In this document: positions 28,700 to 37,825 of the stretch, piece after piece
How the letters are laid out: each line of letters opens with the position of its first letter
How positions within the stretch are numbered: the first letter of the stretch is position 1
Origin: Thermotogota bacterium
GTDB lineage: Bacteria; Thermotogota; Thermotogae; Petrotogales; Petrotogaceae
DNA: 64,000 nucleotides
Assembly (NCBI GenBank): GCA_029780115.1
Contig: JAKOZG010000027.1
Location: 180,400-244,399, forward strand
Reading direction: 5' to 3'
Made by a program: the position numbers and the translations under genes
The notes under the pieces: generated by a model
The model's database searches: none
Seen by the model: the letters and a program-made list of their open reading frames with translations, nothing else
Told to the model about the DNA's origin: nothing

Positions 28700-28995
28700 G
28701 CATAATACACAAGCGGGATCTGAGTAATTTTGAGGAAAAAGGGGACTATAAACATTTTAATCAAAAATTCATAAAGAAGATATAATATTTGAAAAGAAAA
28801 GAACTTTAGAAATAAATAATTTTTAAAATACGATTTTGAAATAAAGAAAGTGGAAGGTATAGATTTTTCTTTTTTCGATTAAAATAATGAAGAAGTTAAA
28901 TAAATAGATTAAAATAGAAAAATATGTAGAAGTGAGAAGGACTTTATCAAAAGTGGAAGTTGAAAAATTGTTATATTTGAAAGGAGGTGATTAAC

Positions 28996-29397
28996 ATGAA
29001 AAAAATATGGTTAGTATTTTTAATTGTAGGGGTCATTTCGATAATATATGCACAGGGCTTTTTTCATGAGAAAAATGATTATTTTCTTAAGATTTCCTTT
29101 GTAAAAGGAACAACTGTTTCAGATTCTAAACCTAAGGATCAAAGTCCACCACCATGGGCTCCAGCTCATGGCTACAGAGCAAAATATACCTATCGTTACT
29201 ATCCAGATGCTTGCGTATATTACGATACAAATAGAAGACTCTATTTCTATTTTTCAAACGAAAAATGGAACTTTTCAGCGTCTCTACCTTCTTTTATCAA
29301 GGTAGACCTTGGTCAATCCATTGTATTAGAAATGGATGTTGATAAACCATATATATTTCATTCAGAAGTTATTAAAAGATATCCACCAAAAAAGTGA
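28996..29397 (+). CDS. Small exported protein with YYP...YYD...LYFY motif
   Basis: 133 residues. The signal peptide (residues 1-20, ending IIYAQG) leads to a charged segment, a proline stretch (DQSPPPWAPAHGYRAKYTY) and a compact motif RYYPDACVYYDTNRRLYFYF followed by W-x-FSASLP. Similar YYP/VYYD/LYFY...W...ASLP modules occur in many small bacterial periplasmic proteins of unknown role. ATG 28996 follows AAGGAGG (28981-28987) with correct spacing; the in-frame GTG at 28987 overlaps that site and is rejected. It is monocistronic, with a terminator 85 nt downstream. The 360-nt stretch before it shows no other gene. Confidence 0.75.
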   Translation: MKKIWLVFLIVGVISIIYAQGFFHEKNDYFLKISFVKGTTVSDSKPKDQSPPPWAPAHGYRAKYTYRYYPDACVYYDTNRRLYFYFSNEKWNFSASLPSFIKVDLGQSIVLEMDVDKPYIFHSEVIKRYPPKK

Positions 29398-29481
29398 AAA
29401 TTCTCAAAAAGAAGATTATCATGTAAAACAATAAATAGACAAAAAACTCGTTTTTAACTGGGTTCGCCCCTCTCAATATGT

Positions 29482-29508
29482 GGCAGCTAACTTAAGCTGC
29501 CAATTTTT
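29482..29508 (+). terminator. Intrinsic terminator of the small exported protein gene
   Basis: GGCAGCT (29482-29488), loop AACTTA, AGCTGCC (29495-29501), then AATTTTT. Confidence 0.8.
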
Positions 29509-29565
29509 GTTTTGTAATTATAAACTGAAATTATTATATGTAGCATTGGAGAAGATAAAATAAAA

Positions 29566-29593
29566 AAAGGCTTAGGATATATCCTAAGCCTTT
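29566..29593. terminator. Terminator palindrome downstream of the GH130 gene
   Basis: A perfect 28-nt palindrome: AAAGGCTTAGGATAT with its exact complement, with A/T tracts on both sides. It ends the minus-strand GH130 operon and could also stop plus-strand transcription. Confidence 0.85.
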
Positions 29594-29608
29594 AATATAG
29601 TTTTTTAT

Positions 29609-30493
29609 TCATTCATTTATCCATTTAAAAACTTCTTCTTTTGAGATAGTTGCTAAGCCAATATAATTATCTGCGGCCCCGTAATATACGTAATATTGGT
29701 CATTGTATTCTACCATGGCATCAGAAAACACTACATTTGGAACTCCTCCAAAAATTTCCCATGTTTCTTCTGGTTCTAAAATAGGTTCTTCAGATCTTTT
29801 TAAAACCTTTGAGGGATTATCTAAATCTAAAAGAATGAATCCAAGTCTGTAAATAGGTCTTACATCTTCTTGGACTCCGTGATATAAAAGCAACCAACCA
29901 TAAGGGGTTTTCAACGGAGGACCTCCTGCACCAATTTTTAGATTATCCCAATAGTTTTTGCGTGGTGAAGCGACTTTTACATAATTTCCCCATTGCTTTA
30001 AATCATCAGAATATGCAAACCAGATGTCTGGTTCTAATCTATGGATTAAAATATATTTGTCTTTTATTTTTTCTGGAAATAAAGCAGCATCCTTATTAGG
30101 ACTTTCAGGTAAAATTATTCCATATCTTTCCCACGTGATAAAATTTTTTGTAGAAGCCATAGCTACACTTATATTCTTTGGTGAATATGCTGTATAGCAC
30201 ATATAATATCTGCCATTTAAGTAAGTAAGCCTTGGATCTTCCACTCCGTACAACTCATTTTGGTGTTGGGGTTCAAAGACAGGTTTTTCCATCCTGTTAA
30301 AATGTACTCCGTCTAAACTGACAGCATAACCCATTCTTGAAACCATGTCTTCACCTTGTGCGCGATACAGCATATGAAATATTTCCCCATCATAAACTAC
30401 AGCTGGATTAAATACAAATCTTGATTCCCATATATGCATAGGGTTAGGCCCGAACAAGGGGTTTAATGGATGTCTTTTTAGTTTCAAATTCAA
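29609..30493 (-). CDS. GH130 phosphorylase/hydrolase (beta-mannoside type)
   Basis: 294-residue cytoplasmic five-bladed beta-propeller enzyme. RHPLNPLFGPNP, ESRFVFNPAVVYDG, LYRAQGEDMVSRMGYA, YGVEDPRLTY and GAGGPPLKT are the usual GH130 blocks; the Asp of GVEDPR is in the position of the general acid. Known members phosphorolyse beta-mannosides such as mannosyl-glucose, mannobiose or mannosyl-N-acetylglucosamine. It is the last gene of a four-gene minus-strand operon behind two permeases and a binding protein, so imported beta-mannosides are the likely substrate. Phosphorylase versus hydrolase activity cannot be told apart here. Confidence 0.9.
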   Translation of the reverse strand: MNLKLKRHPLNPLFGPNPMHIWESRFVFNPAVVYDGEIFHMLYRAQGEDMVSRMGYAVSLDGVHFNRMEKPVFEPQHQNELYGVEDPRLTYLNGRYYMCYTAYSPKNISVAMASTKNFITWERYGIILPESPNKDAALFPEKIKDKYILIHRLEPDIWFAYSDDLKQWGNYVKVASPRKNYWDNLKIGAGGPPLKTPYGWLLLYHGVQEDVRPIYRLGFILLDLDNPSKVLKRSEEPILEPEETWEIFGGVPNVVFSDAMVEYNDQYYVYYGAADNYIGLATISKEEVFKWINE

Positions 30494-30519
30494 AGTAAAT
30501 CCCTTCCTTTCTTACATAA

Positions 30520-31353
30520 TTATTTTAAAGTCATCGATATGCCTTGCAAAAACGCTTTTCTAAAAATAATAAATATTAAAACCATTGGTATAGTTTGTAT
30601 GACTGCCCCGGCCATTATGGGACCAATATAGGCACCATATTCATGATTAAAAGTGGCTAATAGAACAGAGAGAGGCATTTTATTATAGTCTTGGATTACT
30701 ATTAAAGGCCACATAAAGTTGTCCCATATACCAATGAATGTGAAAAGTCCAACTATTGCCATAGCTGAATTATTTAAAGGAACCATTATCCTAAAAATTA
30801 CAAAAAAATCAGACGCCCCATCCATTTTTGCAGCTTCAATGTAGTCATCAGGCGTTCCCTTAAAACTCTGTGTTAACATAAAAATCCCCCATCCGCTCAT
30901 AATAGAAGGTAATATTAAAGCGGAATATGTGTTTAGCAACCTTAAATTTCTAATTAAAATATACATTGGGATAGTGAACATAAAACCAGGGAAAACCATT
31001 TGGAATATTATAAAGTTGAATATTCCATCTCTTGCTCTAAATTTGTATTTAGATAGAGCAAATGCTATTATTGCTGAGCTTAACATGACACACAAAGTAA
31101 CTGTTACTGAAACAAATAAACTATTAAAAAAGGCTCTAACAAATGGTCTATTCATTCTTTCAGCACTTTCCAGAATGAATTTAAAATGTTCTAAAGTAAA
31201 TTTTGTTGGCCAAAATCTGGTGTAGATTTCTGCAGATGGTTTTACAGAGGCTAAGAATAACCATACATACGGGTAAATCCAAATTAGTGCTAGGGCAAAC
31301 ATAACTATGTGAAGGATTACATTTCCTGTTTTTTTCTTTTTTTTAGTTTTCAT
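30520..31353 (-). CDS. Sugar ABC transporter permease (MalG type)
   Basis: 277 residues with six membrane helices and the EAA loop YIEAAKMDGASDFFVIFRIMVPL. The N-terminus MKTKKKKKTGN is strongly basic, in line with the positive-inside rule. Its ATG overlaps the stop of the MalF-like permease (ATGA at 31350-31353), implying coupled translation. It belongs to the LacI-linked operon with the binding protein and GH130 enzyme. Confidence 0.92.
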   Translation of the reverse strand: MKTKKKKKTGNVILHIVMFALALIWIYPYVWLFLASVKPSAEIYTRFWPTKFTLEHFKFILESAERMNRPFVRAFFNSLFVSVTVTLCVMLSSAIIAFALSKYKFRARDGIFNFIIFQMVFPGFMFTIPMYILIRNLRLLNTYSALILPSIMSGWGIFMLTQSFKGTPDDYIEAAKMDGASDFFVIFRIMVPLNNSAMAIVGLFTFIGIWDNFMWPLIVIQDYNKMPLSVLLATFNHEYGAYIGPIMAGAVIQTIPMVLIFIIFRKAFLQGISMTLK

Positions 31354-32237
31354 ACTAAATCAACTTCCCTCTCCATAATTTTTCTTACAAGCCAAACCAT
31401 TCCAAAACTTATTCCTGCTACAAATACAGCCATTGTAGCTGCATATGTTGGATCCATTCTTTGGAATGCAGTTGTAATCATGTGCATCATTGGAGTTAAA
31501 GTACTTCTCATCGGGCCTCCACCGGTTATCATGTATGGTTCTGTAAATATTCCAAAAGCAAGAGTAATTGCCAAAACCATTACCATAACTATTGAAGGAT
31601 TTAAAAGAGGTAAGGTGATTTTGAAAAATTTTGTGAAACCATTAGCTCCATCTAATTCTGCGGCTTCATATAAGGATTCAGGAATTGCTGATAATCCCGC
31701 GTATAGAATTAATCCATAATACCCAATAAATTTCCAAATTACTATTAGGGCTATTGAGAACATAGCCAAGGAAGGACTTGAGAACCAGGGAATAGTAACA
31801 CCAAAGAGATTATACAATAGCCTATTTACTGGACCATTTACGGCAAAAAGGTTTGAAAACATTATTGAGTAAGCAACTCCAGAAGAAACATTAGCGACCA
31901 AAAAAGAAAGTGTTACAAAAGTTTTTCCGTATTTAAGCTTATTTAGAGCGATTGCGAAAAGCATAGCACCCAAAAGAACAAGAGGGATGTAATATAACAT
32001 AAACCGAAAAACATTAACCACGGTTTTCCAGAAAAGAGGGTCTGATAAGACCCTCGTTATATTTTTAAAGCCAACAAATTGAGGTTTTCCCACAAATTTC
32101 CATTTAGAAAAAACTAGAATGAATAGCCATACAAAAGGATAACCCCAAAATATGGCGGCGTAAACGAGATATATAGAAGAAATCGAAAATCCTTTTATTG
32201 CCTCCTTTTTTGCTAAGTTTTTATTTTTTTTTGCCAT
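31350..32237 (-). CDS. Sugar ABC transporter permease (MalF type)
   Basis: About 295 residues, six membrane segments and the EAA loop LYEAAELDGANGFTKFFKITLPL. The frame is open to TTG 32258, but ATG 32237 has GGAG five nt upstream and gives MAKKNKNLAKKEA, a normal basic start. It lies directly downstream of the binding-protein gene. As in the alpha-glucoside locus, the ATPase is missing and must come from elsewhere. Confidence 0.9.
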   Translation of the reverse strand: MAKKNKNLAKKEAIKGFSISSIYLVYAAIFWGYPFVWLFILVFSKWKFVGKPQFVGFKNITRVLSDPLFWKTVVNVFRFMLYYIPLVLLGAMLFAIALNKLKYGKTFVTLSFLVANVSSGVAYSIMFSNLFAVNGPVNRLLYNLFGVTIPWFSSPSLAMFSIALIVIWKFIGYYGLILYAGLSAIPESLYEAAELDGANGFTKFFKITLPLLNPSIVMVMVLAITLAFGIFTEPYMITGGGPMRSTLTPMMHMITTAFQRMDPTYAATMAVFVAGISFGMVWLVRKIMEREVDLV

Positions 32238-32251
32238 CTTCTCTCCGACCT

Positions 32252-33505
32252 TCACCAAAGAATCTTGTTTATAGCTTTTACAGCATCATCTAAAGCTTTT
32301 TGCACATCTTTTTTCTGGTACATTAAAGGTTCGATTAATTCAAATGTCATTAAATCTTGGACGTCGACGGTTTGAGTAATAGGTGCAGGAGGAATTGCGT
32401 AAGCAACGTACTTTGCATATTCAGCGGCTAGAGGATTTTCATTCCAGAAATCTTCAAAAGCTTCATTAGTTAACAAGTCTTCTCTTGCAGGAGGCATTTT
32501 TGTGTATTCAAGCCATTTTACATCAAAATCTTCTTTTGTAAATATCCATTTAACAAATTCCCAAGCTTCTTCTGGATGCTTTGTGCTTTTAAATATTACA
32601 AGGCCTTTAGCGTCAGCAAATGTGTAAATTGGTTTGTCTTTAGGATAATTGTCAGGAACGGGTGGAGGGCTGATTGTTATATCATTTACGATGTCAGGAA
32701 ATTGGGTTTGGGCAAAAGATATTTCCCAGGGTCCCCTTAGACCACCTGCTATAGCTCCAATGTAAAACGGATTACTTACAAGTTCAACAGCGGTCCAATC
32801 ATTTTTAAACATTGTATCGATAAAAGTGGCAACTTCTTTTCCTGCTTCATCATTAAAAACGGCTCTACCTTTTGAAGCATCTATGTAAGGTTCTCCTCCA
32901 CTGGCGGCATAATAGTAAGTGATAAAGTCAAACCATCTATCCCACCAGTTCCTTCCTTGAATGACTTGAACCGAATATCTTTCTTGAGGTATAACAAATT
33001 TTTTTGAAAATTCGTAGATCTCAGAATAGGTTCTAGGAGGAGAGTCAAATCCTACTTCCTCAAGTAAAGAAGTTCTCCACCACATCAAAATAGGATTTGA
33101 ATAGATAGGAATAACATAATTTTTCCCGTCTATTTTCCATCCCTCAAGGATATTACCCATTTTTCTTTTTTCAACGACTTCATCAAATCCTTCAAGTTCG
33201 TCTAGTTCCATAAGTTGATCGATTTCAACCAGTTGAGCAGCAAAACCAGAAAAAATGTTAGTACATACGTCTGGTGCTCTTCCGGATGCAATAGCTGTTA
33301 GAATGGCTTCTTCTGAGCTCCCAGCAGCTGGAATTGTACTCCATTCTATATCTATTTCGGGATGAAGTTGTTCATATTCTGCAACCAACTCTTTCCAATA
33401 TACTTCCTGTTGTGGATCAGGAGCAGTCCAAAATACCAACTTAGTTACTGAAAAAGAAAACACACACAACAACATTACTATAGATAGAGTTAACACTCTC
33501 TTCAT
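32252..33505 (-). CDS. Sugar ABC transporter substrate-binding protein (family 1)
   Basis: 417-residue exported binding protein. The signal peptide (about residues 1-19, MKRVLTLSIVMLLCVFSFS) is followed by KLVFWTAPDPQQEVYWKELV, ASGRAPDVCTNIFSGF and a GLVIFKSTKHPEEAWEFVKW C-lobe block typical of family 1 proteins. First structural gene after lacI, 15 nt downstream. The ligand is probably a mannoside oligosaccharide, judging from the GH130 gene in the same operon; that is an inference. Confidence 0.9.
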   Translation of the reverse strand: MKRVLTLSIVMLLCVFSFSVTKLVFWTAPDPQQEVYWKELVAEYEQLHPEIDIEWSTIPAAGSSEEAILTAIASGRAPDVCTNIFSGFAAQLVEIDQLMELDELEGFDEVVEKRKMGNILEGWKIDGKNYVIPIYSNPILMWWRTSLLEEVGFDSPPRTYSEIYEFSKKFVIPQERYSVQVIQGRNWWDRWFDFITYYYAASGGEPYIDASKGRAVFNDEAGKEVATFIDTMFKNDWTAVELVSNPFYIGAIAGGLRGPWEISFAQTQFPDIVNDITISPPPVPDNYPKDKPIYTFADAKGLVIFKSTKHPEEAWEFVKWIFTKEDFDVKWLEYTKMPPAREDLLTNEAFEDFWNENPLAAEYAKYVAYAIPPAPITQTVDVQDLMTFELIEPLMYQKKDVQKALDDAVKAINKILW

Positions 33506-33520
33506 GTTACTTAACCTCCT

Positions 33521-34513
33521 TTACTTTTCCTTTTTAGTTGTTTCTCTTTCCATGAATGTAGTAAAAAGAGAAATTAATACAGGATGGGGATTTTTATCGT
33601 TAATCATGTCTATTAATCTGCTCAATGCTATATTTCCCATCTCGTATTTAAATACTTTCAAGGTGGAAAGCTTAGGTTCCGAGATTGAGGCTGATATAAT
33701 GTCGTCGAAACCAATTAATTGGATATCGTTTGGAACGTCTATTCCCAAGTTTTTAAGTTCGTTCAATATAGTCAAAGCAATAACATCATTTGATGCAAAA
33801 ATTACTTCTGGATTTTTTGATAAAGCTAAACTCAGAGCGTATGCAATTCCTTCTGGGGTTTCATCACATTCAAAAGTCTGAGGTAACAAACCTTGTTCAC
33901 TCATTGCAGCAGTGTAACCTTCGTATCTATCTCGGAAACCATAGAAGCTAACAGGACCATGAATGTGAACGATTTTTAAATAACCTCTTTCAATCATCTT
34001 GTTTATGACATAGTATGCACCGTCAAAGCCGTTAGAGACAACTGAATCTACCTTTAAAGTTGGGATATAATTATCAACTAATACTTTTGGTAGTTCACAT
34101 TCTTCAATATGACTAGGTAACTTATCACCACCTACGACAAGAAAACCATCAATGGATTTCAAAAAATCTTCACTACATTCTTCGAATGTTTTTACTTCAA
34201 ATGAGATATTATTTTCTTTGGAATAAGATTCGATCCCAGTCAGTACAGTAAGATAAAATTCCCTTATACCATATCGATCTTCATTTTTGAGAATTTTAGC
34301 AATTCGTTCACTTATAATAACTCCAACTTGGAAGGAAGTTTTTTTGTTAGCGAGTTCTCTAGCGATTGTTGAAGGTTTATAATTTAGTTCTTCGATTACC
34401 TTTAAAACCTTTTCTTTAGTTTTTTCTGAAACTCCATTTTTTGAATTTAAGACCCTTGAGACAGTTGCAATAGAAACGCCCGCTAGTTTAGCAACATCAT
34501 CTATTGTTGGCAT
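33521..34513 (-). CDS. LacI-family transcriptional regulator
   Basis: 330 residues. An N-terminal LacI HTH (TIDDVAKLAGVSIATVSRVL) and hinge (NYKPSTIARELANKKT) precede a periplasmic-binding-protein-like sensor domain with GFDDIISASISEPKLSTL. The recognition residues match the classical TGTAAGCGCTTACA-type operator, and two perfect copies of that site lie in the 344-nt intergenic region: one at its own promoter and one at the divergent promoter. It therefore most likely autoregulates the importer/GH130 operon and represses the exported-enzyme genes, with release by an imported sugar. Confidence 0.93.
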   Translation of the reverse strand: MPTIDDVAKLAGVSIATVSRVLNSKNGVSEKTKEKVLKVIEELNYKPSTIARELANKKTSFQVGVIISERIAKILKNEDRYGIREFYLTVLTGIESYSKENNISFEVKTFEECSEDFLKSIDGFLVVGGDKLPSHIEECELPKVLVDNYIPTLKVDSVVSNGFDGAYYVINKMIERGYLKIVHIHGPVSFYGFRDRYEGYTAAMSEQGLLPQTFECDETPEGIAYALSLALSKNPEVIFASNDVIALTILNELKNLGIDVPNDIQLIGFDDIISASISEPKLSTLKVFKYEMGNIALSRLIDMINDKNPHPVLISLFTTFMERETTKKEK

Positions 34514-34536
34514 AGTTAATTTTATCCTCCTTTTCT

Positions 34537-34550
34537 TGTAAGCGCTTACA
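34537..34550. promoter_or_regulatory. LacI-type operator O1
   Basis: TGTAAGCGCTTACA, a perfect 14-bp palindrome with the central CG typical of LacI-family sites, lies 24 nt before lacI at the expected start of transcription. Confidence 0.85.
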
Positions 34551-34555
34551 TAAAC

Positions 34556-34584
34556 ATTCTATCAAAAATTAGAAGAAAGTGCAA
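34556..34584 (-). promoter_or_regulatory. Promoter of the lacI-importer-GH130 operon
   Basis: Minus-strand TTGCAC (complement of 34579-34584), 17-bp spacer, TAGAAT (complement of 34556-34561). Operator O1 lies immediately downstream, so bound repressor would block initiation. Confidence 0.65.
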
Positions 34585-34761
34585 GTGAAATTTTAAGCGT
34601 TTAGAGTAAATTAGAAAGAAATAATAGCATTTATGATTGAAGAGCTTGTAGTTTTTCATAGTTCACAAAATCATTTTGTAAAAGATTGAGATATTTTTCG
34701 TTTTCTAAGCCTAAACAGCTTTAATTACATCTAATTATCTATATTTGGCTCTAATATTCTT

Positions 34762-34789
34762 TTGAAATTATTTTGTTTTGTATTATAAT
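34762..34789 (+). promoter_or_regulatory. Promoter of the exported phosphatase gene
   Basis: TTGAAA (34762-34767), 16-bp spacer, TATAAT (34784-34789). Operator O2 starts six nt downstream. Confidence 0.75.
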
Positions 34790-34794
34790 AATTT

Positions 34795-34808
34795 TGTAAG
34801 CGCTTACA
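34795..34808. promoter_or_regulatory. LacI-type operator O2
   Basis: TGTAAGCGCTTACA, identical to O1 and 258 bp from it start to start, placed over the transcription start of the divergent promoter. The pair could also support a repression loop. Confidence 0.85.
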
Positions 34809-34857
34809 TAACATTTGCTAAATAACTTAAGTTTTGCTGATTGAAAAGGTGATAAAA

Positions 34858-36174
34858 ATGAAAAAAATATTATTTATTATTTTAGCTATTGTTTTTTCTG
34901 TATTCTCGTTTGCCACTGAAATCAAAAATGTCATATTATTTATTGGCGATGGCATGGGAGAAAATCATGTTGTTGCAACTAGTTTTTTAGAAAAAAAGGA
35001 ACTTAATATGTTAAAAGCAAACTTTTTTGGATATATCCAAACCCACTCTTTAAATAATGAAGTAACTGATTCTGCAGCAGCTGCAACCGCTTTAGCTACA
35101 GGATATAAAACTAATAATGGAATGATCGGGATGCTTCCAAATGGTGAAGTTATCCCCAATTTGGCAGAGATCTTATCTAAAAATGGTTATAAAACAGGAA
35201 TAGTAGTAACTTGTAGAGTCACTCATGCGACCCCAGCTGGATTCTATGGTCATGTTGCAAGTAGAGATGAAGAATCAAAACTTGCTAAGCAGTTAGTAGA
35301 TAGCAATTTGACCGTTGTATTTGGTGGAGGGGTTAATTATTTTAAAGATTTAGAAGAAGATCTAAAGTTTAACAGATTTGACTATTTGAAAACAAAACAA
35401 GAAATGATTTCTTATGTTGGTAAAAAAGGGAAAAAGGTCATAGGTTTGTTCAACGACGACCATCTTCATCCTGTAACACAAAGGCCGAGTGAAGAGCCTT
35501 TTCTACCTGAAATGACACAAAAGGCGATAGAAATTTTGTCAAAAGACGGTGGCCCCTTCTTTCTTATGGTTGAGGGATCTCAAATCGACACGAGATCTCA
35601 TGAAAACAATCTCGATGGAGTATTAAAAGAAGTTCTTGAATTTGATGAATCTATTGGAATTGCTTTAGAATTTGCAGAAAAGAACCCTGATACATTAGTT
35701 TTAGTTACTGCTGATCATGAAACTGGTGGATTAATTTTAAATGTTAGCGGTTTGAATTTATCTACTAAAAGAGGGCTATCTACGCCTTTAGGAGGCAGTC
35801 AAACTGTTGATTTAGAAACAATGAAGACATTTCAGAGTAGATTAGCTAAGGTGATATACAGTTCTTCAGATATAGAAGAATTGAAAACTAACATAGAACA
35901 ATCTTTTGAAGTTACTTTAACTCCAGAAGAAATGAATTACATTGAAAGTTCACAAGATAAGCAAAGTGCTGTTTTTGAAGTAATAGTTGGAAAAGCTAAT
36001 TGTGCTGCAAAGTGGTCTACTACAGAACATACTGATGAATTAGTACCAGTATTTGCCTTCGGCCCTGGCGCAGAAAAATTTAGCAAAATTCTAGATAATA
36101 CAGACGTACCTAAAATTATTTTAGAATTATTGGAAATTGAAGTTTCTTCTTCTAGTCTAATTAAAACGCACTAA
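34858..36174 (+). CDS. Exported alkaline phosphatase (PhoA family)
   Basis: 438-residue metalloenzyme with an N-terminal signal peptide (MKKILFIILAIVFSVFSFA). Metal and catalytic residues are visible: LFIGDGMGENH, the nucleophile Ser in VTDSAAAATALATGYKTNNG, VEGSQIDTRSHENN with the metal-binding Asp and His, TADHETGG and the late TTEHTDELVPV. Start ATG 34858 follows AAAGGTGAT; an in-frame TTG at 34834 lacks a ribosome site. It hydrolyses phosphomonoesters outside the cytoplasm. Control by the LacI-type operator O2, rather than by phosphate, ties it to the glycan locus, which is unusual. Confidence 0.9.
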   Translation: MKKILFIILAIVFSVFSFATEIKNVILFIGDGMGENHVVATSFLEKKELNMLKANFFGYIQTHSLNNEVTDSAAAATALATGYKTNNGMIGMLPNGEVIPNLAEILSKNGYKTGIVVTCRVTHATPAGFYGHVASRDEESKLAKQLVDSNLTVVFGGGVNYFKDLEEDLKFNRFDYLKTKQEMISYVGKKGKKVIGLFNDDHLHPVTQRPSEEPFLPEMTQKAIEILSKDGGPFFLMVEGSQIDTRSHENNLDGVLKEVLEFDESIGIALEFAEKNPDTLVLVTADHETGGLILNVSGLNLSTKRGLSTPLGGSQTVDLETMKTFQSRLAKVIYSSSDIEELKTNIEQSFEVTLTPEEMNYIESSQDKQSAVFEVIVGKANCAAKWSTTEHTDELVPVFAFGPGAEKFSKILDNTDVPKIILELLEIEVSSSSLIKTH

Positions 36175-36282
36175 CTTTTAAAAGGAATCCCTAGTCCTAA
36201 CAAGTAATAGACATTAAACATAATTTTTGGGATTTGTAAAGAGATATAAAAATACAAAATCTTTAAAGGAGGAGGTAGTAAA

Positions 36283-37629
36283 ATGAAAAATAGGAAAATT
36301 TTTTTTGTGTTTTTCCTAATTGTTTTAATGTCAGTGGCGACTTTTTCAGCTGAAAAAGTTATAAAAGTTGTAACAGATCAAAAGACAAACATCGAAGTTC
36401 CTTATGTGATGAGTTTTTCTGAGTTATTAGATTTAGTAGGTGAAGATTTCGATGCAAACTGGTATTCAATTAGAGTAAAGGAAGCAAACGGGAAGGATCT
36501 TCCATATCAAATAGTTGATGTAGACAAAAATGGGAAAATCTCGTCCAAAGATTTCCTTCAATTTACCTTCAAAAAAGAAGCAAAAATAGTTGTTTCTGAT
36601 GATTGGGATTTAGATTTACTCCAATTTGCTCCCGCTTTAAAAGTTGAAGAAAAAGACGGTGAATATATTGTTTCATCTGATAAATTTACTGTGAAAGTGA
36701 ATAACTATGGTATTGCAAATTTTGTAAAATTCAACAATGCTGAAGGTAATTTGTACAACGAGCTTGGAACTGCTAGGATTGCAGGATGGTCTGGAAGCAC
36801 ATATTATGTTGATGGCTATTTAGGAAGACATGTGGAAACAACTTCTTCCGGATTCAAAGTTAAGGAACTCAATGTGTTTCAGCCTGGACCAGTTGCGGTT
36901 ACAGTGGAAGCTTTACTCTACTATGAAGAATTGCCTGGTTTTAACCAAAAAATAACCACACATATATTTAAAACAGGAGATGTACTCGTAGAAAATGAGT
37001 TTTCATTCACTAATTATGTTGATATAATGAAACTACAGGTCATGGCTACTTCACCATTGACAAGCTTAGATGATAAAGCAGTTTATATCATGCCTATGTT
37101 CAGGAGAATGATTTGGGCCGAGCAATTAGGAATTTCTCCTTATGAATATTGGAAAGAGAGAAACGCTGTAAAGATTGTTGATAATAATCCATACATAGTT
37201 TTTCCAGCAATTGATCCTATGAAACCATTGTGGTGGGGAGCTACATATTGTTTTGTTTCGATGGAAAATTGGAGAGCTAATTTCTCTGATAGATACGACT
37301 TAATTGCCGCAGAGATTCTACCAGAAAAACCGGTAGTATATTCTGACCTTAAAAAATTTGTTTATGAAGATTTTTGGTTCTATGAAAGTAGAGAATTTAG
37401 AGACGGGATTTTTAGATGGATTCCTGGAGAATTAGAAATTTATGAAGCAACTAAAGGTGTTTTTGAAAATACACATGAAGCTGACTGGATGGCGCAATTT
37501 AAAGCTGGAGACAAGGTAGTTTACAAGAGATATTTTTCGATGTATTCTGCAAAAAATGTTGATGAAGCAATAAAACTTCTAGAAAACAGAACACATGAAA
37601 TTCAAAATCTGAAAGTTATCACTGAATAA
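36283..37629 (+). CDS. Exported protein of unknown function, beta-rich
   Basis: 448 residues starting at ATG 36283 after AAAGGAGGAGG. A clear signal peptide (MKNRKIFFVFFLIVLMSVATFSA) leads to VIKVVTDQKTNIEVPYVMSF and a long beta-strand-rich sequence with many aromatic residues (WWGATYCFVSMENW). I do not recognise the family with confidence; the build resembles carbohydrate-active or DUF4861-like sandwich proteins found next to glycosidases. It sits between the alkaline phosphatase and the six-hairpin protein and is followed by a terminator, so it probably shares the LacI-controlled transcript. A glycan-binding or glycan-cleaving role is an inference. Confidence 0.75.
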   Translation: MKNRKIFFVFFLIVLMSVATFSAEKVIKVVTDQKTNIEVPYVMSFSELLDLVGEDFDANWYSIRVKEANGKDLPYQIVDVDKNGKISSKDFLQFTFKKEAKIVVSDDWDLDLLQFAPALKVEEKDGEYIVSSDKFTVKVNNYGIANFVKFNNAEGNLYNELGTARIAGWSGSTYYVDGYLGRHVETTSSGFKVKELNVFQPGPVAVTVEALLYYEELPGFNQKITTHIFKTGDVLVENEFSFTNYVDIMKLQVMATSPLTSLDDKAVYIMPMFRRMIWAEQLGISPYEYWKERNAVKIVDNNPYIVFPAIDPMKPLWWGATYCFVSMENWRANFSDRYDLIAAEILPEKPVVYSDLKKFVYEDFWFYESREFRDGIFRWIPGELEIYEATKGVFENTHEADWMAQFKAGDKVVYKRYFSMYSAKNVDEAIKLLENRTHEIQNLKVITE

Positions 37630-37636
37630 TTTCGTG

Positions 37637-37675
37637 AACCTCTGCGGTATTTAGAATACTGCAGAGGTTTCTTTT
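37637..37675 (+). terminator. Intrinsic terminator after the unknown exported protein gene
   Basis: AACCTCTGC (37637-37645) pairs with GCAGAGGTT (37661-37669), with an inner ATAC-type stem, followed by a T-rich tract. A second small hairpin, AGGGCGA/TCGCCCT at 37715-37732 with a T run, follows. Confidence 0.75.
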
Positions 37676-37825
37676 CCATTTTATAATCCGAAGCATTTAA
37701 TTAAAATGATCAACAGGGCGAAGACTCGCCCTCTTTACGTAAGTTACAAAACACTAAAATATTTTAAGCAAATTAGTACAGCACTTTTACTCTGCCATTA
37801 ATAATGTTTCAAAGGAGGCAACGTA

